Shown piece after piece: positions 1 through 9,534 of a stretch of 64,000 nt of DNA (positions within the stretch are counted from its first letter, which is position 1; each line of letters opens with the position of its first letter). A program made the position numbers and the translations under genes. The DNA comes from Arthrobacter sp. CAU 1506 (lineage in GTDB: Bacteria; Actinomycetota; Actinomycetes; Actinomycetales; Micrococcaceae): NCBI RefSeq assembly GCF_005047635.1, contig NZ_SUKC01000004.1, positions 177,462 through 241,461 of the forward strand, given 5' to 3'. Under the pieces are notes generated by a model, which searched no databases, was not told the DNA's origin, and worked only from the letters and a program-made list of their open reading frames with translations.

Positions 1-486
1 CTCCACCGCGAAGACGGGGTGCTCCGGGCCGAGCTGACCAACGTGCAAGAGGGCAGCCAGTTTCACGGCCTCCGCAAAGAGATCGTCTTGGACAACGTCA
101 GCCCTTCCTTGCTGGTGGCCTACCATCTGCCTGCGGCCGTACCTGCGATCACCGTCGATACGTGTCTGTCACCCGACTACTGCGGATTGCTCCGCTACGG
201 CGCGGCAGAGCTGCAGCGCCAGGGAGGACCGAACTGGCGTGGTGTCCGCAACTGTGGGACGGCGGTGTGGGTTGCGCTGCCCGGCGACGAAGGCACCACC
301 TGGTGCGACCCGGACGGTCCGGATCCCGGGCACGGCGTGCTTGTCCGCATGTGCGCCGAGGCGCGGTCGTTCCATCTGCTCATCGGGATCGGCGACATTG
401 GCGACGATACCGCTGAACGGGCGGTGAGAGCCGGACGGGAACGGCTCTCCTACCTGGCTGCGGAAACGACGGGAGACCTGACATGA
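1..486 (+). CDS. Hypothetical protein, C-terminal part (5' end outside window)
   Basis: The reading frame is open from base 1, so the gene starts upstream of the window; a GTG at 19 is the first possible start inside it but need not be the real one. The visible 161 residues are predicted to be a beta-rich domain without membrane segments. A stretch reading RKEIVLDN...LLVAYHL...AITVDTCLSP faintly resembles the beta-sandwich domain found behind GH57-type glucanotransferases (DUF1926-like), but this is a weak impression. The stop codon overlaps the start of the next gene (ATGA at 483-486), so it is translationally coupled to the kinase and ABC exporter operon. Function unknown. Confidence 0.55.
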   Translation, partial: LHREDGVLRAELTNVQEGSQFHGLRKEIVLDNVSPSLLVAYHLPAAVPAITVDTCLSPDYCGLLRYGAAELQRQGGPNWRGVRNCGTAVWVALPGDEGTTWCDPDGPDPGHGVLVRMCAEARSFHLLIGIGDIGDDTAERAVRAGRERLSYLAAETTGDLT

Positions 487-1508
487 GCTACACCGGCGCG
501 GCCGCGCCTGCCACTGCTACTGGGGCCGAACGGCTCGCGATCGCCGAATCATTGCTTGCCTCACCTCCGCCACTCGATGCCCTGCCGCCCAGCCGGGTAA
601 AGGTGCTGACCCGCTCCGTCGTACATGCCTCCCGGAGCCGGCCGGTCGTCCGGTGGACGGTGACGCTCGACCCAGGATCCGGCCCCTCAGCACCGCTCCC
701 GGTAATCGGCAAGGCCTACCGCATGGGTGGCGGCGAGCAAGCTTGGCAACTGCTCAACGGCCTGCGCCATGCCGGCTTCGACGCTCCCCAACTTCGCGTT
801 CCCGCACCGTACGGCTTCGATCCCGCCCGCCAACTCTTCGCACAGGAGGAGGCACCGGCCACCATCCTGCACTCGCTTCTAGAGGGCGATCCACAGGCAA
901 CAGCGCTTGAGGCCAGCCGGGCGGGCCGCTGGCTCGCCCGGCTGCACAGTATCCCGGATATGCGGGGCCTTCGGATCCCTGTCCTGGCGGAGGACTTCGA
1001 ACACGCCAAGCTCACCGAGTACACCAGGGCATTGGCCGACCTGCTGCCGCAGGCCGCCGTCCGGCTGGGAAGGCTCGCCGCGGGGACTTTGGCGGGACTT
1101 CAGCGGGTCGATGGAGGCCGCGTGATGACCCACGGTGACTTCCAGCCTAAAAACATCCATTTGGACCGGCACAGCGTTGTTGTCATCGATTTCGACCGGG
1201 CCGCCTGGGCCCCTGCCGCACGCGACCTTGGTCACTTCATCGGGCAGACCCTCACGATGGGCGCCGCGCGCCATGGGACCCTGCGAGCCGCCGCACCCTG
1301 GGTTGAGGCGTTCGAGGACGGCTATATCACGAGCGGTGGCGATGCGGGTGCCGTCAGTACAGCTCCTGCCTACGTTGCCCGTACTTTCGCAGAGGTGCTC
1401 TTCTACCGCCTTGTAGTCCGCCCTGTCAGGAACTCGTCGTTCGTGCCGGACTGGCTTGACGCGTGGGAAGCAGCCGTTGAGGCCGCATCGGGGTGTGGGT
1501 ACCGGTGA
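483..1508 (+). CDS. APH-family phosphotransferase, canonical catalytic motif
   Basis: A 341-residue protein of the aminoglycoside phosphotransferase/choline kinase fold. The N-lobe Lys is probably K77 (in VIGKAYRM). The catalytic loop is intact: H217-G218-D219 with N224 (HGDFQPKN), followed by the metal-binding IDFD at 235-238. It is the only one of the four kinase-fold proteins in this operon that keeps both D and N, so it is the likely active enzyme. The family phosphorylates small hydroxylated substrates with ATP; the substrate here is not apparent. It overlaps the preceding gene by four bases and is followed after 77 bases by an ABC exporter. Antibiotic resistance is possible but nothing specific supports it. 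Confidence 0.8.
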   Translation: MSYTGAAAPATATGAERLAIAESLLASPPPLDALPPSRVKVLTRSVVHASRSRPVVRWTVTLDPGSGPSAPLPVIGKAYRMGGGEQAWQLLNGLRHAGFDAPQLRVPAPYGFDPARQLFAQEEAPATILHSLLEGDPQATALEASRAGRWLARLHSIPDMRGLRIPVLAEDFEHAKLTEYTRALADLLPQAAVRLGRLAAGTLAGLQRVDGGRVMTHGDFQPKNIHLDRHSVVVIDFDRAAWAPAARDLGHFIGQTLTMGAARHGTLRAAAPWVEAFEDGYITSGGDAGAVSTAPAYVARTFAEVLFYRLVVRPVRNSSFVPDWLDAWEAAVEAASGCGYR

Positions 1509-1585
1509 GGCGGTCCCGTTCGGGGGCCAGAGGGCCCGGCACCGCCTCTCGTCGCCACCCATCGGGTACCCCGGGCGAGCCGGTC

Positions 1586-3448
1586 ATGAGTGCCCGGCTG
1601 ATCCTAAAGACCTTCGGACCGTTCCTGCGGCCGCAGTGGCTCGGGTGCGTGCTGGCCGCGTTGCTGGCAATTGCCGGCGCGGGTGTGGCGCTGCTCAAAC
1701 CATGGCCGCTGAAGTACCTTTTCGACAAGGTACTGTTTCCCAGCGGTAGTCCGGCTCCCCAGAACGTGCAAACCATCCTTCTCCTCGTCATCGCTGCGTT
1801 GGGCGGCATCGCCATTCTGGACTCGCTGGTCAGCTCCGCGCGGAGCTACGTTCTCACGGTGGTCGGCGAACGTGTCGCAGCCTCCGTCCGGACGAAGCTG
1901 TACGACCGTCTCCAGCGGCTCCCGCTCCGCTACCACGAGCGGATGCCAACCGGTGAACTGACCACCCGCCTCACCGGAGACGTCGATAAAGTGCAGGCGC
2001 TGCTCACCGGAACGCTCGTGGACGCTTCGACGAATATCATGACGCTGGCGGGCATGGCAGGGGTGCTGCTGATCCTTGACTGGCAGTTGAGTCTGGGGCT
2101 TCTGCTCACCCTGCCGCTGCTCCTGCTGACCGTCGCCGGTTTCCGCGCCCGTATCCGGGCTGTTGAGGAAAAATCCCGTGTAGTTGAGGGCGACATGGCC
2201 GCCGTGGCGCAGGAGGCGTTGGTGGCGATTAAACTCATCAAAGCCACGGGGAAGGAAGATCACGAGTCCCGGCGCTTCCGGGACCGTTCCAACGATTCTG
2301 TCGCCGCAGTGCTTCGCTCTGCGCGCACCAGCGCCGTCTTCGGAGCCGCGGTGGATGCTGTGGTGGCCACGGCCACGGCTGGTCTCATCTGGCTCGGCGC
2401 CCAGCGCGTACTGACGGGTGACCTTACCCCGGGCGATCTGGTGATCTTCACGTCGTACCTGCGTGACTTCTTCAGCCCAACGCGGGCCTTGTCTAAACTG
2501 CCGGCCCAGTTGACCCGGGCCGGTGTCCGCGCAGCACGCATCGCGGACACTCTGCAACGCCCCCTGGAGCTGCAGGACAAGCCCGGGGCCCGTCCCGCGG
2601 CTCCGCCAAAGGAGAAGCTGAGCCTTGAGCGCGTAAGTTTCGCCTACACTGCAGACCGCCTCGTTTTGCGAAGCGTGGATTTGACCGTCCCCGTGGGCAC
2701 CACTCTAGCTGTCGTCGGCCCCACGGGTGCGGGCAAATCGACGATCGCGGCCCTGATGTGCAGGCTTCAGGATCCCACCAGCGGCCGCGTCCTGCTCGAC
2801 GACGCGGACTTACGCGACCTGACAGGCGAGAGCGTGCACACCCACGTCGGGCTCGTCACGCAGGAGGCATTGCTGTTCCGGGCGACGATCCGGGAGAACA
2901 TTGCGTATGGGCGTCCTGACGCCTCACTGGACGAGATCAAGCGAGCCGCCCGTGCTGCCCTTGCCCATGACTTCGTGACAGCCCTCCCGCACGGCTACGA
3001 CACGGTGCTGTCCGAGCGCGGGGCGACGCTGTCCGGAGGCCAAAGACAGCGGCTGGCGCTGGCACGCGCGGTCCTGCAGGACTGTCCGATCCTTGTTCTC
3101 GACGAGCCCACCACCGGCCTTGATGCCCGCTCCGAGCATTCCGTGCTGCGCGCACTTCGCCAGGTCGCCTCCGGACGGACGTCAGTAATTATCACGCACC
3201 GGATGACCGCAGCAATGGCAGCCGACGATATCGTTGTCCTTGACGGCGGGCAGGTGGTGGAACACGGCACGCACCGCACACTCATAGCGGCGGGCGGACT
3301 CTACGCCGAGATGTGCCTGCTACAGGGCATCACAGGTCCACGGCCGGTGCTGAAACGCAAGGGCGCCGGCTACAGACGCCCCGCTAACCCTCCCCGCGAA
3401 ATCGAAGCGGACGAGCCCACTACCCATTTAGGGGAGTCCCGGCCATGA
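1586..3448 (+). CDS. ABC exporter, fused membrane and ATPase domains
   Basis: A half-transporter of 620 residues from ATG 1586, the MsbA/ABCB type that works as a homodimer. The first 300 or so residues hold the transmembrane domain with hydrophobic segments. The nucleotide-binding domain follows with Walker A GPTGAGKST, signature LSGGQRQRLALARA, Walker B ILVLDEPTTG and the H-loop IITHR, all intact. An upstream in-frame GTG at 1493 would add 31 Arg/Pro-rich residues and overlap the kinase gene; ATG 1586 gives the usual short N-terminus before the first membrane helix. The stop overlaps the next start (ATGA at 3445), and a GGGGAG ribosome binding site for that gene lies within its last codons. 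The cargo is presumably handled by the neighbouring kinase-fold proteins (inference). Confidence 0.88.
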   Translation: MSARLILKTFGPFLRPQWLGCVLAALLAIAGAGVALLKPWPLKYLFDKVLFPSGSPAPQNVQTILLLVIAALGGIAILDSLVSSARSYVLTVVGERVAASVRTKLYDRLQRLPLRYHERMPTGELTTRLTGDVDKVQALLTGTLVDASTNIMTLAGMAGVLLILDWQLSLGLLLTLPLLLLTVAGFRARIRAVEEKSRVVEGDMAAVAQEALVAIKLIKATGKEDHESRRFRDRSNDSVAAVLRSARTSAVFGAAVDAVVATATAGLIWLGAQRVLTGDLTPGDLVIFTSYLRDFFSPTRALSKLPAQLTRAGVRAARIADTLQRPLELQDKPGARPAAPPKEKLSLERVSFAYTADRLVLRSVDLTVPVGTTLAVVGPTGAGKSTIAALMCRLQDPTSGRVLLDDADLRDLTGESVHTHVGLVTQEALLFRATIRENIAYGRPDASLDEIKRAARAALAHDFVTALPHGYDTVLSERGATLSGGQRQRLALARAVLQDCPILVLDEPTTGLDARSEHSVLRALRQVASGRTSVIITHRMTAAMAADDIVVLDGGQVVEHGTHRTLIAAGGLYAEMCLLQGITGPRPVLKRKGAGYRRPANPPREIEADEPTTHLGESRP

Positions 3449-4662
3449 CGGAGCCTAGCTTCCAGCCAGTGCCGGGTCGCGTCGCGGGTTCCACCGGCGG
3501 CTCCGCGTCGGACCCCGCCTCCATTGGCGGCGTCGGCAACGCGCCCTCCGGCAAGGCGGAGCCGGGTGCCGGCCTGACCGGCCGGCGGCTGCACAACTCG
3601 GTGCCCCGCCAAGACTGGCGCTTGACGGCGGCGGCGGACGAACCACTGCTGTTCCGCGTGTTGGAGGCCGCGTACGACCTTGGCCGCTGGCGGGTGTGGC
3701 ACCGCGCCAAAAGGGGTACCTCAAACCTCAGTTGGTTTGTCAGCACGGACGCGGGTGAGGTCGTGCTGCGCCGCTCGCACAACCTGAAGACGGTGGCGGG
3801 CGCACAGTTCGAGTGTTCGCTCATCGATCACCTGCGCCGCCACGGCTACCCGGCCCCGCCCATCCAGCGCAGCCGTGACGGCGCGATCTGTGTCCAAGTC
3901 GGGGGTGTCCTGCATACGGTCATGCACCTGATGCCCGGCCATGCTTTCGATCCCGGCAACACCGACCAACTGGCCGCCGCTGCGCAGGGTCTTGCCCGAT
4001 ACCACGCCATCGTGTCCAAGCTGACGCCGGCGGAGCAGGACCGCTCCTCGGGCCTGGCTGCCCTTGGGCACATGGGCCAGGAGCATCTGTTCGCCGCGAT
4101 CGACGTCGTGTCGCCACTGCTGGACGTCAACGCCGGAGCGGAGGTGCAGGAAGAAGCCCGCTATCTGGCCGGCAGAATGGAGCAACTGAACATCGGGCTC
4201 GGGCAGCGGCAGAAGGACCTAACCGCTCTGGCGATCCACGGATCCTACGGCCAGTCGGCTCTGCTGTTCGACGGGGGCCTGCTGACCGGTGTGCTTGACT
4301 TCGACAGGTCAGCCCATGACCTGCTTACTCTGGATCTGGCCTATGCAGTGAGGTCATTCTGCCGCCAAGACCCGGTCGGCGGCCCCGGGGACGACATCGA
4401 TAAAGACCTCTGCCGGACCTTCCTCCGGCATTACCGCAGCCACACCCCGCTGGCGGACACGGACTTGGCCGCCCTGCCGGAAGTCTTCCAAGCCCACCGG
4501 CTGATCAGGATCGCCAAGAAGTGCAACAACTTGCTGATCAAGCAGGTGATCGCGCCCCGGCAGCCCAAGGACGCCCACAGTTTCGCGCGGTTGCTGAAGC
4601 GCGAGGGCGCACTGGTGCGCTGGCTCACCGAAAATCCCATCACCTTAGCGGAGGACGCATGA
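3445..4662 (+). CDS. Kinase-fold protein with degraded catalytic loop (CotS/APH-like)
   Basis: A 405-residue protein with about 60 Gly/Ser/Pro-rich residues, then an APH/CotS/homoserine-kinase-II-like fold (EVVLRRSHN in the N lobe, HTVMHLMPG hinge). The catalytic loop reads HGSYGQSA at 265-272, so the expected catalytic Asp is Ser267 and the expected Asn is Ala272. The later metal-binding motif LDFD (D285, D287) is kept. By sequence it should be a poor phosphotransferase or a pseudokinase that binds nucleotide or substrate. It overlaps the exporter gene before it and the next kinase-fold gene after it by four bases each (ATGA). Substrate unknown. Confidence 0.75.
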   Translation: MTEPSFQPVPGRVAGSTGGSASDPASIGGVGNAPSGKAEPGAGLTGRRLHNSVPRQDWRLTAAADEPLLFRVLEAAYDLGRWRVWHRAKRGTSNLSWFVSTDAGEVVLRRSHNLKTVAGAQFECSLIDHLRRHGYPAPPIQRSRDGAICVQVGGVLHTVMHLMPGHAFDPGNTDQLAAAAQGLARYHAIVSKLTPAEQDRSSGLAALGHMGQEHLFAAIDVVSPLLDVNAGAEVQEEARYLAGRMEQLNIGLGQRQKDLTALAIHGSYGQSALLFDGGLLTGVLDFDRSAHDLLTLDLAYAVRSFCRQDPVGGPGDDIDKDLCRTFLRHYRSHTPLADTDLAALPEVFQAHRLIRIAKKCNNLLIKQVIAPRQPKDAHSFARLLKREGALVRWLTENPITLAEDA

Positions 4663-5693
4663 ACCGCACCGAAATCCGAGCCCAGAGCCGTCAAGTCAAA
4701 GAGGAACAGGTCAGCCGTGCAGCATGGGTCTGCACACCAGAGTTCCTTGACCGCTACATCCGCCCGCACCTCGGCGCTGCAGGCGCAGACGCCACGGCCG
4801 ACGGCGGCACCTGGACCACAAACGTGATTCAGCTGGACGGCTCGGGGGCCGCCACGGTACAGGTCGAACTCGACGGCAGCGCCCCCGTCTTCGCCAAGCT
4901 GTTCCCCTTCGACGACGGACCTGCGGTGCACGCAAAACTGCAGACGATGCGTCACGCCGGGCTGGGAGCAGGGTCACCGTATCAGGTCGTCGAGCCCCTG
5001 GCCTGGTACGGGACAGAGAAGATCCTGCTGTGTCAGGGAGCCCCCGGCCGGCCGCTCTCGGCGCTGCTCGACGACGGCGCTGGACTCGTCGAGGGGTGCG
5101 CCCGTGCGGGAGCGTGGCTTGCCCACCTGCACGGCATGGAACCGCGGATCGGTGCCCCCCAATCCCTCCTGGTGACGGGGGAACTGACGAGCCTGGCCAA
5201 ACGCCTCGCCAAAGTGGTGACCGAGCGCCCGGATTATATCGATACGGCTCTGGGCATGCTCAGCCGCCTGGACGCCCTCAGCCACGACACCGTGGACGGC
5301 ATCCTGGCACAAAGCCACGGGCAGTACCGCCCTATCCATGTTTTCCTCACCGACGACACGGTCACCGTGATCGACCTCGACCGCAGCGCGCCGGCAGACC
5401 CCGCCCGCGACGTGGCCGAGTTCCTGCACCGGGTGCGCCAAGGCGTTCACGCTGCCACCGGCGACTTTTCCCGCGCCGATCAGCCATGCGCCGCGTTCCT
5501 CGACGCATACCGGGCGGCCGCCGGCGGTGAACGGCTGGCGAATTTGCGCTTCCACTGGGCGCGATACATCTTCCACAGCCTCAACCGGGAGATCAAGAGC
5601 GGCGAAGCTGACTGGCGGAACGGCGGTAACACCGCATTCCGGCACTACCGGGACGAGTTCTATCGGGTGGCGGAAGGACGGGCAGGAGCATGA
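4659..5693 (+). CDS. Kinase-fold protein with degraded catalytic loop
   Basis: A 344-residue protein. ATG 4659 is preferred over more upstream in-frame starts because it gives the operon's recurrent ATGA overlap and has GGAG at 4650-4653. The N lobe keeps a Lys (K80 in VFAKLFPF) and the C lobe keeps IDLD (D239, D241) followed by RSAPADPARDVAEFL, typical of APH-like kinases. The catalytic loop is HGQYRPIH at 220-227: the catalytic Asp is replaced by Gln and the Asn by His. It therefore looks like a second pseudokinase in the operon. The stop overlaps the next gene (ATGA at 5690). Confidence 0.72.
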   Translation: MNRTEIRAQSRQVKEEQVSRAAWVCTPEFLDRYIRPHLGAAGADATADGGTWTTNVIQLDGSGAATVQVELDGSAPVFAKLFPFDDGPAVHAKLQTMRHAGLGAGSPYQVVEPLAWYGTEKILLCQGAPGRPLSALLDDGAGLVEGCARAGAWLAHLHGMEPRIGAPQSLLVTGELTSLAKRLAKVVTERPDYIDTALGMLSRLDALSHDTVDGILAQSHGQYRPIHVFLTDDTVTVIDLDRSAPADPARDVAEFLHRVRQGVHAATGDFSRADQPCAAFLDAYRAAAGGERLANLRFHWARYIFHSLNREIKSGEADWRNGGNTAFRHYRDEFYRVAEGRAGA

Positions 5694-6727
5694 CGCCCTC
5701 TGTGAGCATGCTGCTGGACCGTGCCGGGCAGGAGTTCCCGCTGGCCGAGCTCGCGAATTTATGGCCCCTGGGCGGCTGGACGTCCGTTACGCCGGTCACA
5801 GGCGGCAAAAACGAGCACCTGCGCGTCACCGCCGGAAACGGCATCCACTACCTGCGCCGCTCGTACCGGTCCAAACCGCATGAGGAACTCACCCGTCAGT
5901 TGTATTTGATGCGGCTGCTCCGGGACAGGGGATTCCCGGCACCGGAGGTGGTGCCCGCCTGCTCCGGAGAGAATCACGTCGACCTTGCCGGTCGTCTGTG
6001 GATTGCTACCCGGGCCGTCGAGGGGACGCCGTTCGACAACGAGTCGCCGGCCCATGTGCGCGCCTTGGGACAGACGCTCGCAAGGTACCACCAGATCGTT
6101 GCCGACCTGCCCGCTGTGGTGATCGAGCCGCCGGTACTCATCGAGTTGCGCAGGCTGAGCAAGGAAGAGGGGGTGGATCCGTCACTGCGTGCCCGGACGG
6201 CGCACTTGGTGGAGCGGCTGACCTGCCTGTTGCCGGGCCTGCCCCGGGTGGTGGTGCACGGCGGCGCCCGGCGCGGCAGTCTCATCTTCAACGGCGATCA
6301 GCTGGCAGGAGTTCTGGATTTCGACAGTTCCCACCCGGACGTGCGGGTTCTCGATCTTGCGGTCGCCGTCCATGATGTCAGCAAGGTGTACACGAGCCAG
6401 GGGCAGGAGGACCACAAAGTGGCGCTCAACCTCAACCGGGTTACCGACCTGTTGGCCGCCTATAGCCGGGAGATGCGGCCGACGGCTGCCGAGGTGGAGG
6501 CGCTGCCGCTGCTGCTGGAGGCCAAACGCCTGAAGCGGGACCTGGGGCGCCGCAGCCGGGCCCGGAGCGGAGAAGCCCTCTCCGAAAACGATCATGCAAA
6601 GATCCGGCTGGAAGACCAGCGGCTCGCCTGGCTTGACGGGCATCGGGACGCTCTGTTGGCCGCCTGCGACAGTGCGCTAGCACGGGTCCCCGAGTCATCC
6701 CAGGCACGCCCTCGCGAAATCCGCTAG
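5690..6727 (+). CDS. Kinase-fold protein with degraded catalytic loop (CotS-like)
   Basis: A 345-residue protein, last gene of the operon. The N lobe resembles CotS/homoserine kinase II (IHYLRRSYR, then LYLMRLLRDRGFPAPEV). The catalytic loop is HGGARRGS at 190-197, with Gly in place of the catalytic Asp and Ser in place of Asn, while the metal motif LDFD (D210, D212) is retained. It resembles the protein at 3445 in layout (hinge, RYHQIVADL versus RYHAIVSKL), suggesting duplication and divergence within the operon. TAG is followed directly by TGA. No clear terminator was found behind it. Confidence 0.72.
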   Translation: MTPSVSMLLDRAGQEFPLAELANLWPLGGWTSVTPVTGGKNEHLRVTAGNGIHYLRRSYRSKPHEELTRQLYLMRLLRDRGFPAPEVVPACSGENHVDLAGRLWIATRAVEGTPFDNESPAHVRALGQTLARYHQIVADLPAVVIEPPVLIELRRLSKEEGVDPSLRARTAHLVERLTCLLPGLPRVVVHGGARRGSLIFNGDQLAGVLDFDSSHPDVRVLDLAVAVHDVSKVYTSQGQEDHKVALNLNRVTDLLAAYSREMRPTAAEVEALPLLLEAKRLKRDLGRRSRARSGEALSENDHAKIRLEDQRLAWLDGHRDALLAACDSALARVPESSQARPREIR

Positions 6728-6808
6728 TGACAGATTTCTGGTTGGGTGACTAGTTGTGTGACGTCATCCACCTTGACAGTTAGGTTCCCTCTGCCCGTCT
6801 CATAGGGT

Positions 6809-7193
6809 TTAGCCGGCGATGACCTGCGGCGAGCCGAGCTGCTTGAGGCCCTCGACGCCGAACTCCCGGCCGCAGCCGGACTGCTTGGCACCGCCGAACG
6901 GCACGCGCGGGTCGATCGCACCGTGCTTGTTGATCCAGACCGTGCCGGCCTCGATCCGGGCCGCTACCTCGCGGGCCTTGGCCGGCTCGGAAGGCCAGAC
7001 CGAGGCACCCAGGCCCACCTTGAGTCCGTTGCCATCTGCACGGCCTCATCCACCGTGGAGTACTTGATGACCGGCAGCGCCGGACCGAACTGCTACTCGG
7101 CCACCAGCGTGGCCGGGTAGAAGCTGCCGGCCTGGCCCTCCCCCGGGTTACCGCCGGTCAGCACGCGGGCACCGGAATCCTGCGCGGCCTGTC
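6809..7193 (-). pseudogene. Aldehyde dehydrogenase remnant (C-terminal part)
   Basis: On the minus strand the sequence reads as the last third of an aldehyde dehydrogenase: SGARVLTGGNPGEG, FYPATLVAE, FGPALPVIKYST, then GLGASVWPSEP, IEAGTVWIN and PFGGAKQSGCGREFG near the end. It is broken three ways: an in-frame TAG at 7093-7095, a frameshift just before VGLGASVW (around 7030), and loss of everything upstream of about 7193, including the catalytic Cys region. It is a dead fragment lying beside the kinase/exporter operon and suggests past rearrangement here. Confidence 0.85.
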
Positions 7194-7566
7194 AGGATCC
7201 GGAACTTCTCAGGTTTGCGGACATTCTCAAGCGGGACTTTATTGATAAGGGTCGAATGGGACGAGCCACCGGAAGCAGGTTCTACGACTACGCGTAGTCC
7301 CGACGGGACCGGCCTGTCTGAGCGATGTTCAAAAGTCTTGTTGTTCAAACAGGTCGGCGTTTCACGGCGAGGAGGGGACCTGCGACGAGGACTGTAGTTG
7401 CCAGGCCATTTGGTCCCAAGGACCATTCCGCTCCCCGCGTTGACGCGGCGGCACGAGCCCGGCCATATCTTCCCGTGGTCAAACTAAAGGAGATTCATTC
7501 GACAGCTGCGACCTCGATGTTGCGCAACGGCGTGCGGCGGGCCGGCCGGAGCCGTACGGTAGCCGG
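7194..7566. other. Intergenic stretch without a supported gene
   Basis: About 370 bases between the aldehyde dehydrogenase fragment and the next gene. Short open frames exist on both strands but none has a convincing ribosome binding site or recognisable protein. Nothing else is seen except that the abrupt loss of dehydrogenase similarity near 7193 suggests a deletion or insertion junction. Confidence 0.5.
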
Positions 7567-8217
7567 ATGGAACGCTTTACGGGGTTCATCACGGGTCTGG
7601 GCACCAGCGCGGGTCGCAGGCTGGTGGTCGGGCACTGGGTGGACTCGCCGCTCGGCCCCTTCACGGACGTCATGACCGAGGACCGCGACGGGCTGCGGAC
7701 GCTGCTGGCCCCTAACCGGGCGGTCGCCGACTATGTGTCCGCGACCTACCGCTTCGACGAGGTGGTGGTGGCGCCGCTGGACGCCAGCCTGAGTCCCGCC
7801 GGGGAACGGAGGGCGGAACCGGGGAACGAACCTTGGACCGCCGCACTGATCCTCCGCGTTAACGGCGGCCCGCTGGAGCTGCGCGCTGAACTTGGCCCCG
7901 TGACAGCGCTGGGCTGGATCCTGCAATTGGTCCCCGCCCGGATCGCCGTCCACCCGGCGTGGCTGACAGCCGTGAACCGCGCCGCGGGCATCCTGCTCCC
8001 GGGTGTGTCCACCGCTGGCTCCGCCGGAAGCGGACGTCGGGAATACTATGGCGTGCGCTCCATCCGTGGCGTCGAGCGCGCGGAGGCGAGCTGGAACGGG
8101 GCCGGCCTCGGGCCCCTCACGCCAGTGGATCCGCCCGTGCACTTCGGCTTCAGTTCCGTCCCCCGCACGCCGCAGGCCGTGGCCGTTACGACGACGATCC
8201 TCTCTGCCCGCCGCTGA
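7567..8217 (+). CDS. Hypothetical protein
   Basis: A 216-residue protein beginning MERFTGFITGLGTSAGRR. No signal peptide or strong membrane helix. The N-terminal half contains HWVDSPLGPFTDVMTE and RFDEVVVAPLDASL. It looks like a conserved actinobacterial protein of unknown function rather than a chance frame, because the composition is protein-like and the frame ends just before a convergent gene. The start ATG has only a weak preceding ribosome binding site. It stands alone, convergent with nrdF. Confidence 0.55.
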   Translation: MERFTGFITGLGTSAGRRLVVGHWVDSPLGPFTDVMTEDRDGLRTLLAPNRAVADYVSATYRFDEVVVAPLDASLSPAGERRAEPGNEPWTAALILRVNGGPLELRAELGPVTALGWILQLVPARIAVHPAWLTAVNRAAGILLPGVSTAGSAGSGRREYYGVRSIRGVERAEASWNGAGLGPLTPVDPPVHFGFSSVPRTPQAVAVTTTILSARR

Positions 8218-8374
8218 GGCGGGACCGGTTGCGGAAGGGTTGGTGGCGTTCGTCGTCGACGGGGCCACGGCGCTGCTTTCGCTTACGTCGTCGCCGCTGC
8301 CGCCCCGACAACCGTCGGACCTCCCGACGGCTCTAGGCCGCCGGGAGGAGACAATGGCAGAGGCTAGTCACGAC

Positions 8375-8392
8375 CGACGACGATCGTCGTCG
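8375..8392. terminator. Perfect palindrome just behind nrdF
   Basis: The 18 bases CGACGACGATCGTCGTCG are a perfect palindrome ending three bases before the nrdF stop codon on the minus strand. It lies between two convergent genes and may help end transcription, but it has no T-run and no loop, so this is a weak call. Confidence 0.3.
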
Positions 8393-8394
8393 AC

Positions 8395-9534
<1,140 letters not shown>

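Noticed and set aside
483..6727. Aminoglycoside resistance operon
   Set aside because: Three of the four kinase-fold proteins lack catalytic residues, and gene order with a lipid-exporter-type ABC protein does not match known resistance loci; only the general fold is shared.
6773..6801. TTGACA at 6773 as a promoter for a gene downstream
   Set aside because: No -10 box at 16-18 base spacing, and only a pseudogene on the other strand follows.
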